From positions 1-5,857 of the forward strand of contig JAUWIS010000058.1 of the NCBI GenBank assembly GCA_030605245.1: DNA of 5,857 nucleotides, read 5' to 3'. The stretch is from Methanobacteriota archaeon (GTDB lineage: Archaea; Thermoplasmatota; JASEFT01; JAUWIS01). Below, one piece after another: positions 1-4,637 of the stretch. The translations under genes and the position numbers were made by a program. Under the pieces are notes generated by a model. The model worked only from the letters and a program-made list of their open reading frames with translations. It was not told the origin of the DNA and made no database searches. How positions within the stretch are numbered: position 1 is the first letter of the stretch; every line of letters starts with the position of its first letter.

Positions 1-1504
1 CAAACTGAACTATGATGGTTGTAGTCACTGCTACACCTGTTGCGGTATCAGCGGGTGTTGTGCTGGTTACTTGTGGTAAAATAGTATCTGCTTCATTTAC
101 TGTTAGGGTTGTTGAGGCTGTATCCCCCCAATTATTTGATGAATCTTTTCCTCTGACCCAAATAGTATATGGTCCTGCAATCCAACCCGCAGTATCGATG
201 GTTGCCGTTACACCCTCTGCTGCTGAGTTGAAATTACCATCAGATGCACTCATACCTGTACCAGAACCAGCAGTTGCTGCACTCGCCCCTTCTGACCATT
301 CCGCAGCGGCTATATTTGAATTACCTGTTGTGGAATCATCAACATTCGCTGTTAATGTAGATGTTTGACCTGCGGTTACTGTTGCAGGGTCAACAGCAAC
401 ACCTGATACAGTTGGACCTGCAGTATCAGGTTCTGCTTCTGTTGTAAATGTGTAATCAGTAGATGTTTCAATATTACCTGCAGTGTCAGTTGATTTAACT
501 CTGTAATGGTATAATATGGATGGTGCTAGCCCAGTTAATTGAATGCTGTGGCTTGTAACCATGGCGGCATCTGATTTTGTGTAGTCGTATGGTATGATTG
601 TACCGTATTCAACCAATGAGTCTGAATTTTCATCTGTTGTCCAGGTGATTGTTGCGGTTGTATCAGTAATTAATGAAGATTGGACACTGCTTATTGCTGG
701 TGCTGCTGTGTCAATAACAACGTTTGGTGTTGCATCCATACTTGCTGTTCCGGTAGAGTTTAAATGTCCTGTAACTGTCCATGTTCCATCATCACCATTT
801 TGAACAGTATAACTTCCAGTGTATTTTCCCTTGTTTGCACCAGTACCCTCAGTCATTGATACCCATTTTGCAATAGAGCCAACATCAAAGGTTGCGGTTA
901 ACCCTTGGGTACCATTTAATGTAACTGTCAAAACACTCCCCGCTTTTAATATTCCTGTTGCATCATGTGTCACTGAGTTGATTGTTGGAACAGTGGTAGG
1001 CGTTGCACCTGCATCATTTACAGTCTTATTTTCATTCCCGCTGGTATCAACCGCAGTTACAGCAAAATAATATGTTATTCCATCGGTAAGTTCGGTTACC
1101 TGATATGTAGTAGTGGATGGGTTTGTTATTGGACTGTTTACCGGTGTCATACCGGTTACATCTAATATTGTTGTGGTATCCTGATAAATGTTGTAGTGGG
1201 CAAAATCAAAATTTGTGTTTGCATTCCATGCAAGGTTTACTGCGCCGCCTGTTCCTGCGTCAGTTGCAGTTAATCCTGTGATTGCCACTGGAGGGGTTAT
1301 ATCGATCTCGATCGTAGGTAATTCATCACCCTTTTCTAAAGAATATATTTCTCTAAGAAAAGACTTGTCTATATTAGAGGGGTAATAAGACATGCATGCA
1401 GTTGCTGATGCAACATAGAATCCTGATATAAGGAAGAAAAAAGATAAGATGAGGGTTACCAGAATCTTGGTGGAAATTCTCTGTTTTCTCGTTCCCATAT
1501 ACAT
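1..1504 (-). CDS. Secreted multidomain fibronectin-III / Ig-like surface protein, 3' end missing
   Basis: An uninterrupted frame of 501 codons runs from ATG at 1504 off the left edge, so the C-terminus is missing. The N-terminus is basic (M-Y-M-G-T-R-K-Q-R), followed by a hydrophobic segment at about residues 14-34, giving a signal peptide or membrane anchor ending near VASATA. Domains, judged by eye: FN3 at about 71-165 (TYYFAVTAVDTSGN); an Ig-like beta domain at about 170-267; a second FN3-like domain at about 268-357 (ATITWTTDE, LVEYGT, YHYRVKSTDTAGN); an Ig-like domain at about 362-475 (GPYTIWVRGKDSSNNWGD); and from about 475 the start of a Big_5-like domain (TGVAVTTTIIVQF). Such strings usually act as spacers or adhesive modules on the cell surface; no catalytic motif is visible. 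I chose ATG 1504 because AGAGGG (1517-1512 on the minus strand) lies 7 nt upstream; the in-frame ATG at 1498 is spaced worse. Ligand and full length are unknown. Confidence 0.88.
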   Translation of the reverse strand, partial: MYMGTRKQRISTKILVTLILSFFFLISGFYVASATACMSYYPSNIDKSFLREIYSLEKGDELPTIEIDITPPVAITGLTATDAGTGGAVNLAWNANTNFDFAHYNIYQDTTTILDVTGMTPVNSPITNPSTTTYQVTELTDGITYYFAVTAVDTSGNENKTVNDAGATPTTVPTINSVTHDATGILKAGSVLTVTLNGTQGLTATFDVGSIAKWVSMTEGTGANKGKYTGSYTVQNGDDGTWTVTGHLNSTGTASMDATPNVVIDTAAPAISSVQSSLITDTTATITWTTDENSDSLVEYGTIIPYDYTKSDAAMVTSHSIQLTGLAPSILYHYRVKSTDTAGNIETSTDYTFTTEAEPDTAGPTVSGVAVDPATVTAGQTSTLTANVDDSTTGNSNIAAAEWSEGASAATAGSGTGMSASDGNFNSAAEGVTATIDTAGWIAGPYTIWVRGKDSSNNWGDTASTTLTVNEADTILPQVTSTTPADTATGVAVTTTIIVQF

Positions 1505-1545
1505 TTTTCGTCCCTCTTGTATCTTGTATTTACAATTTAATCTAG

Positions 1546-1614
1546 TACACTTTTGATATTGTATTATCAATACTTAAATATTTCTGCATTAATGTCTAAT
1601 TTGATACACTTTTG
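1546..1614. repeat. Two direct copies of TACACTTTTG flanking a TATA candidate
   Basis: The 10-mer TACACTTTTG occurs at 1546-1555 and again at 1605-1614, in the same orientation with starts 59 bp apart. The AT-rich TATA candidate for the leftward gene (1571-1583) lies between them. This arrangement would suit a regulator binding on both sides of a promoter. The repeat is seen directly; operator function is inference, and a 10-mer in AT-rich DNA can recur by chance. Confidence 0.4.
1571..1583 (-). promoter_or_regulatory. Putative TATA box of the leftward surface-protein gene
   Basis: On the minus strand this reads AAATATTTAAGTA, close to the archaeal TATA consensus. Its centre is about 73 bp upstream of the ATG at 1504. 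A start site some 25 bp downstream of the box would give a leader of roughly 45-50 nt that includes the AGAGGG ribosome-binding site. Not tested; other AT-rich boxes are nearby. Confidence 0.35.
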
Positions 1615-1681
1615 CTGGTTTTTTTATGCTTTTCATCTTTTTGTTTACATAATTCCTATAATCCTCAAAAATAGCACCAGA

Positions 1682-1691
1682 AATTTTATTA
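1682..1691 (+). promoter_or_regulatory. Putative TATA box for a leaderless DUF835 transcript
   Basis: AATTTTATTA is centred about 28 bp upstream of the ATG at 1715, the spacing expected if transcription starts at or next to the start codon. No Shine-Dalgarno sequence precedes that ATG, which fits a leaderless message. This is inference from spacing and composition only. Confidence 0.35.
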
Positions 1692-1714
1692 GCAACTAAC
1701 ATAATTCATTTTTT

Positions 1715-2758
1715 ATGGAAATCCCAAGCAGTATGCATGATGTGATATTTTTCTTGATAGTATTCGCCCTTATTATTGTTTTACTGATTGTGATAGCAGA
1801 GTTGAAAAGAAGCCTTGATAAAAAAAAGTTTCGGGAGATAGAGGTTAGAAGAAAACAGGTGCTGCAGAAAAAAATGGATGTTTTGAGGAAAAAACAGGAG
1901 GAGTTAAAAAGGAAAAGGGATGAGAAAGAGCAGGAAAGGGCAAGAAAATTTGAGGAAGAACAGATCATTGCTGAGAAAGAAGTCGAAAAAGGTACAGAGG
2001 AACAAAAAAGACTTGATATTTATGCCCGTGTGTTATCTGAAGCATACTTAACCCTTAAACCTGTTTTAACAAAAGATGCCCTTTATTCTATAACAAAAAA
2101 ATATGTTGAGAGACAAAAGATTCCGGTGAATGTTTCAGAAGATAATCTTGTTTTAGGGGGGGATGTTGATGAAAAAAGTATTCAGTTATTCATTATAGGT
2201 TTAATCAACGAGTATGACGAAAACCTTGGTGAGCCAATAGGAAATCTATGCAGGGTTGAAATAGAAAAAATGTTGGAAGGAAAAGACCTTGATTCATTTC
2301 TTGAAAAAATCAAAATACTTCCAGCAAAAGGCATAGGTTATCTTGTAGAGGAAGAGGATCCAATGAGGAGTTACAATTTGTTTAAAAAATATATTTCTAT
2401 AACTGATTGTTTATGTATAACAAGAAGGGACCCTGAGAAAATTAGGAGAATGTACGGCAAAAATTTCAGCATTATATGGCTTACAAACGTGAAGGCAAAA
2501 GGCACAATGGACCCAACAGATTTAGAGAGGCTGATGCAGTCCATAGAAAAATTCCTTGATGAAGGAAAGGTTTTGATTATAGATGCCATTGAATACCTTA
2601 TTGTCCAGAACAACTACAAAACAATACTGAAGTTCATACAATCCCTGAACAGCACGATTGTGATGAAGAAATCAATGATGGTTATACCTGTGAACCCATC
2701 AGCGCTTGACACACGTGAACTTGCATTGCTTGAAAGGGAAATGAATGTGCTGAAGTAG
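1715..2758 (+). CDS. Membrane-anchored coiled-coil protein with C-terminal DUF835 domain
   Basis: This 347-residue protein has three parts. Residues 10-28 (IFFLIVFALIIVLLIVIAE) form one transmembrane helix near the N-terminus. Residues about 30-100 are a very charged K/E/R-rich stretch typical of a long coiled coil. Residues about 100-200 look helical and match nothing I recognise. Residues about 205-347 match DUF835: GYLVEEEDP, CITRRDPEKIRRMYG (234-248), IIWLTN (253-258), DPTDLERLMQSIEKFL (266-281), IIDAIEYLIVQNN (288-300) and a VIPVNPSALDTRELALLERE tail. DUF835 is a mostly archaeal family of unknown biochemistry, often joined to sensory or membrane modules. The basic residues just after the helix suggest the bulk of the protein is cytoplasmic. 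There is no ribosome-binding site before ATG 1715, so the message may be leaderless; ATG at residue 7 has none either. The gene ends in two consecutive TAG codons. The frame contains a run of seven G at 2156-2162. Confidence 0.9.
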   Translation: MEIPSSMHDVIFFLIVFALIIVLLIVIAELKRSLDKKKFREIEVRRKQVLQKKMDVLRKKQEELKRKRDEKEQERARKFEEEQIIAEKEVEKGTEEQKRLDIYARVLSEAYLTLKPVLTKDALYSITKKYVERQKIPVNVSEDNLVLGGDVDEKSIQLFIIGLINEYDENLGEPIGNLCRVEIEKMLEGKDLDSFLEKIKILPAKGIGYLVEEEDPMRSYNLFKKYISITDCLCITRRDPEKIRRMYGKNFSIIWLTNVKAKGTMDPTDLERLMQSIEKFLDEGKVLIIDAIEYLIVQNNYKTILKFIQSLNSTIVMKKSMMVIPVNPSALDTRELALLEREMNVLK

Positions 2759-2760
2759 TA

Positions 2761-2821
2761 GCTTCGGAATTGCTAACGCAATTCCTCACTCCTGCAAATT
2801 ACCGTCGTAATTTGCAGAAGC
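2761..2821. repeat. Compact two-hairpin (REP/MITE-like) intergenic element
   Basis: Two perfect inverted repeats lie side by side between converging genes. The first pairs GGAATTGC (2766-2773) with GCAATTCC (2778-2785) around a TAAC loop. The second pairs CTGCAAATTAC (2792-2802) with GTAATTTGCAG (2807-2817) around a CGTC loop. GCTTC (2761-2765) can pair with GAAGC (2817-2821), sharing one base with the second stem, to enclose both in a three-way-junction-like fold. No U-tract follows on the plus strand, so a simple intrinsic terminator is not the obvious reading. The element may be a dispersed palindromic repeat, a processing site or a two-way transcription barrier. The structure is seen in the sequence; the function is inference. 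Confidence 0.7.
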
Positions 2822-2834
2822 CATGGATTAGGGG

Positions 2835-2856
2835 AAAACAGAAAATAGCCAAGGCT
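2835..2856 (-). terminator. Possible U-rich terminator after the AbrB-like gene
   Basis: Just after the TAG stop at 2858, the minus strand has a short stem (AGCC, TT loop, GGCT) followed by ATTTTCTGTTTT. Archaeal polymerase terminates on T-rich tracts, with or without a hairpin. The stem is only 4 bp, so the T-rich run is the main evidence. Confidence 0.35.
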
Positions 2857-2857
2857 G

Positions 2858-3010
2858 CTACTGCTCTAATTTCTTAACAATCACTGTGTCTTTCTCAAGT
2901 ACAAATACCAGGTAATCTTCTTCTCCTGCTTTAAGAAACTCACATACTTTCTTTGGCAGTGTAGCCTTTCTGTCCTTATATATCTGGGATATTCCAATAA
3001 CTTTGCTCAT
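2858..3010 (-). CDS. AbrB/SpoVT-like (swapped-hairpin) DNA-binding protein
   Basis: This 50-residue protein is the size of a lone AbrB/MazE/SpoVT swapped-hairpin domain and shows its pattern: KVIGISQIYKDRKATLPKKV (residues 3-22), where the family has V-x-x-x-x-R-x-T-I-P-K-x-V, then FLKAGEEDYLVFVL (25-38, the 'GD-x-hydrophobic' strand) and DTVIVKKLEQ. Members dimerise and bind DNA as transcription regulators or as antitoxins. No toxin-like gene is next to it: its 3' side faces the two-hairpin element and the end of the DUF835 gene. It is transcribed away from the secreted-protein operon, with 133 bp between the two starts, which suggests that it regulates itself, that operon, or both. I chose ATG 3010 because it starts exactly at the domain; the frame stays open upstream to 3199, but that extension crosses the promoter region and overlaps the opposite gene. 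No Shine-Dalgarno is visible, so the leader may be very short. Confidence 0.82.
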   Translation of the reverse strand: MSKVIGISQIYKDRKATLPKKVCEFLKAGEEDYLVFVLEKDTVIVKKLEQ

Positions 3011-3040
3011 AGTTACAGATAAAACAAAATTTACATAATA

Positions 3041-3052
3041 AGTTTTAAATAC
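3041..3052 (-). promoter_or_regulatory. Putative TATA box of the AbrB-like gene
   Basis: The minus strand reads GTATTTAAAACT, a TATA-like sequence centred about 36 bp upstream of the ATG at 3010. It predicts a leader of only about 10 nt, in keeping with the absence of a ribosome-binding site. Based on sequence and spacing only. Confidence 0.35.
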
Positions 3053-3063
3053 TTCGTAACAAA

Positions 3064-3074
3064 TTATACTATAT
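3064..3074 (+). promoter_or_regulatory. Putative TATA box of the secreted-protein operon
   Basis: TTATACTATAT is the best TATA-like match upstream of the operon. A start about 25 bp further on, near 3095, would give a leader of roughly 50 nt with a strong ribosome-binding site. GTAACAAA occurs on either side of it (3056-3063 and 3082-3089), and a GTTAC in the opposite orientation lies at 3012-3016; these may be binding sites. Inference only. Confidence 0.4.
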
Positions 3075-3126
3075 GCCAATTGTAACAAAACAGAAAAAAT
3101 AACAGAAATTAATTGGTGATTGGCAT
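3073..3126. promoter_or_regulatory. Inverted repeat ATGCCAAT / ATTGGCAT, possible operator
   Basis: ATGCCAAT (3073-3080) and its exact reverse complement ATTGGCAT (3119-3126) lie 38 bp apart, spanning the stretch from the TATA candidate to just before the ribosome-binding site. If transcription starts near 3095, only the right arm is in the mRNA, which favours a DNA site over an RNA hairpin. The neighbouring AbrB-like protein is a candidate ligand. Eight-base matches can be chance. Confidence 0.35.
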
Positions 3127-3130
3127 TAAA

Positions 3131-3135
3131 GGAGG
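3131..3135 (+). promoter_or_regulatory. Shine-Dalgarno GGAGG that fixes the start at 3144
   Basis: GGAGG is separated by 8 nt from ATG 3144. An in-frame TTG at 3120 lies upstream of this site and has no ribosome-binding site of its own. Starting there would also put eight charged residues (including K-E-E-K-K) before the signal peptide, so the ATG is preferred. The next two genes carry the same GGAGG at 3867-3871 and 4625-4629. Confidence 0.85.
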
Positions 3136-3143
3136 AAAAGAAA

Positions 3144-3884
3144 ATGATAGGAATAAAAAAGTTGTTGACAGCAATATTGGTTTTAGCAATGCTAACCACA
3201 GTTTTTTTGGTGGGAATGCCAGGTGTGAGAGCAGATGAAAACTACGACCATACATATACGGATCCCTCAGGGGATGTATATATTTTGCCTAGTATGGTAG
3301 GAGTTAGCGGACATGAAGAAATCGACACCATAGAAATAAGCTCACTAAGAAGTGGGGATAATATAATTCTTAAAATGAAGGTGGTAGGAACCATTGTAGA
3401 TAATGGTAGCGGTAGTGGGATAATATATGGTTTTTCTTTAGATGCAAATAGTGATGGTGAAAGTGACTATCTTGTAGACTACCGTAACAAGTGCTGCGAA
3501 CTACATTCTGAAGAAACAGGGCTTGTTGAAGATATATCCAGTGCCGCATCAGGGAGTGGTACAAATACGCTCACAATTGTAGTTCCGTTGAGCCTTCTTA
3601 ACAACCCATCTGCACTAGATATTCTTGAAAGCTGGGCTAATGACGTAAGAGGGGATGTTTACTATAGAGACCGTTATACAGGAGAAACCACAGGCGATGG
3701 AGAAAATGGTGGCGGAGAAGACGGAACAGACGGAGAAGACGGAGCAGTAGACGGTGAAGAGACAGAAGAGAAGGAAGATAAAGGATTCATACCAGGATTT
3801 GAGACAGCATTCCTGTTAGCAGCGGTTGGTGTCAGTGTAGTGTTGCTGAGAAGAAAACAATATATTGGAGGGAGAAGAACATGA
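3144..3884 (+). CDS. Secreted protein with PGF-CTERM-like sorting signal (paralogue A)
   Basis: This is a 246-residue exported protein of unknown function. Residues 1-30 are a signal peptide (M-I-G-I-K-K, hydrophobic core, cleavage probably after GVRA). Residues 31 to about 178 form one beta-rich domain opening with DENYDHTYTDPSGDVY; it has a DxNxDGxxD calcium-loop-like motif at 100-108 (DANSDGESD), adjacent cysteines at 117-118, and SGSGTNTLTIVVPLSLL at 137-152. Residues about 183-213 are an acidic Gly/Asp/Glu linker. The tail is GFIPGFE (214-220), a hydrophobic helix (221-235) and RRK: the three-part PGF-CTERM-like signal that, in known archaeal cases, an archaeosortase removes to attach the protein to lipid. 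This domain layout is familiar from archaeal surface proteins, but I know no assigned function. The gene overlaps the next one by 4 bp (ATGA), implying translational coupling. It is clearly a paralogue of that gene. Confidence 0.88.
   Translation: MIGIKKLLTAILVLAMLTTVFLVGMPGVRADENYDHTYTDPSGDVYILPSMVGVSGHEEIDTIEISSLRSGDNIILKMKVVGTIVDNGSGSGIIYGFSLDANSDGESDYLVDYRNKCCELHSEETGLVEDISSAASGSGTNTLTIVVPLSLLNNPSALDILESWANDVRGDVYYRDRYTGETTGDGENGGGEDGTDGEDGAVDGEETEEKEDKGFIPGFETAFLLAAVGVSVVLLRRKQYIGGRRT
3714..3743 (+). repeat. 18-nt period repeat encoding the acidic linker of paralogue A
   Basis: GGAGAAGACGGA occurs at 3714-3725 and 3732-3743, an 18-nt period encoding Gly-Glu-Asp-Gly-x-x modules. It lies in the flexible linker before the sorting signal. 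Such repeats can expand or contract by whole six-residue units without breaking the frame. Confidence 0.65.
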
Positions 3885-4615
3885 AAAAAATAATAGGCGT
3901 ATTGATTATGTGTTTGATGGTAGGCATGATATTTTTAGTGCCAGGTGTGAGGGCAGATGAGAACTATGACCATACATATACGGATAAACAAGGTGACGTA
4001 TATTCTGGGGAAGAAGGGCAAATAGTTAGTGGACATGAAGAAATTGACATCATAGAAATAAGCTCACTGAAAAGTGGAGATAACATTATTCTTAAAATGA
4101 AGGTTGTAGGAACCATTGTGGACAATGGTAGCCTAATAGCAGGAGTAATGGGTCCTTGGGGTATATGGTATAGTTTTAATCTAGATACAAACGGTGATGG
4201 CGTAAGTGACTACGGTGTAAGCTACTGCAACAAGTACTGCTATATAAATAAAAAAGGAGAAGAGTTTAATGAAGATATATCAGATGCAGCATCTGGGAGT
4301 GGTACAAATACGCTCACAGTCGTAGTTCCATTGAGTCTTCTTAACAACACAACTACATTAGATTTTGAAACTTGGAATGCAGCAGTCGCACTTGATGCAA
4401 GGGGAATGGAAACAGGTGGTGTTATGGCCTATTATTCTGATAGCATAGGTATCGCAGATGCGGGTGGCGGAGAAGACGGAGCAGATGGAGAAGGAGGAGC
4501 AGATGAGGAGTCAGAAAAGAAGGAAGAAAAAGGCTTCATACCAGGATTTGAGACAGCATTCCTGTTAGCCGCGGTTGGTGTCAGCATCGTATTAATAAAA
4601 AAGAAATATTGGTAA
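3881..4615 (+). CDS. Secreted protein with PGF-CTERM-like sorting signal (paralogue B)
   Basis: This 244-residue protein is a tandem duplicate of the preceding gene with the same plan. A signal peptide covers residues 1-25 (cleavage after GVRA). The beta-rich domain opens with DENYDHTYTD, carries a calcium-loop-like DTNGDGVSD (102-110), cysteines at 116 and 120 (C-x3-C instead of the adjacent pair of paralogue A), and SGSGTNTLTVVVPLSLL (138-154). An acidic linker lies at about 195-217, followed by GFIPGFE (218-224), a hydrophobic helix and KKK. Near-identity covers residues about 48-84, 136-156 and the sorting tail; between them the sequence has diverged, with extra residues at about 85-95 (I-A-G-V-M-G-P-W-G) and a different segment at 157-194. 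GGAGG at 3867-3871, inside the end of the upstream gene, sits 9 nt before the ATG. Function unknown; anchoring at the cell surface by an archaeosortase is inferred from the tail. Confidence 0.88.
   Translation: MKKIIGVLIMCLMVGMIFLVPGVRADENYDHTYTDKQGDVYSGEEGQIVSGHEEIDIIEISSLKSGDNIILKMKVVGTIVDNGSLIAGVMGPWGIWYSFNLDTNGDGVSDYGVSYCNKYCYINKKGEEFNEDISDAASGSGTNTLTVVVPLSLLNNTTTLDFETWNAAVALDARGMETGGVMAYYSDSIGIADAGGGEDGADGEGGADEESEKKEEKGFIPGFETAFLLAAVGVSIVLIKKKYW
4469..4504 (+). repeat. Tandem 18-nt repeat encoding the acidic linker of paralogue B
   Basis: GGAGAAGACGGAGCAGAT (4469-4486) is followed at once by GGAGAAGGAGGAGCAGAT (4487-4504), one mismatch apart, encoding GEDGAD-GEGGAD. It is the counterpart of the 18-nt repeat in the upstream paralogue but with a different unit pattern, which suggests separate turnover of the linker in each copy. 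Confidence 0.75.
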
Positions 4616-4637
4616 CATCTATTTGGAGGAGAAGAAT

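Larger units (their letters stand above)
1505..1714. promoter_or_regulatory. Divergent intergenic promoter region
   Basis: This AT-rich 210-bp gap separates two genes transcribed away from each other and must hold both promoters. It contains a minus-strand TATA candidate, a plus-strand TATA candidate and a repeated 10-mer, listed separately. I see no convincing short gene or structured RNA in it. Positions about 1617-1680 are T-rich with no recognisable motif. Confidence 0.6.

Noticed and set aside
12..1070. Plus-strand open frames at 12-368, 594-803 and 819-1070
   Set aside because: They lie antisense to one continuous 501-codon frame with recognisable FN3/Ig domains and a signal peptide, and have no ribosome-binding sites or family features of their own.
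1696..2613. Minus-strand open frames at 1696-1968 and 2371-2613
   Set aside because: They are antisense to the DUF835 gene; the Ser/Phe/Leu-rich translation is the mirror of its Lys/Glu-rich coiled coil.
2858..3010. AbrB-like protein as the antitoxin of a toxin-antitoxin pair
   Set aside because: There is no small toxin-like frame on either side in the same orientation; the neighbours are a hairpin element and a divergent secreted-protein operon.
3120..3143. TTG start at 3120 for paralogue A
   Set aside because: The GGAGG site lies downstream of it and serves ATG 3144; the extension would put charged residues in front of a normal signal peptide.
3011..3199. N-terminal extension of the AbrB-like gene up to 3199
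   Set aside because: The extra 63 residues have no similarity to the family, cross the divergent promoter region and overlap the opposite gene's signal peptide. ATG 3010 coincides with the domain start.
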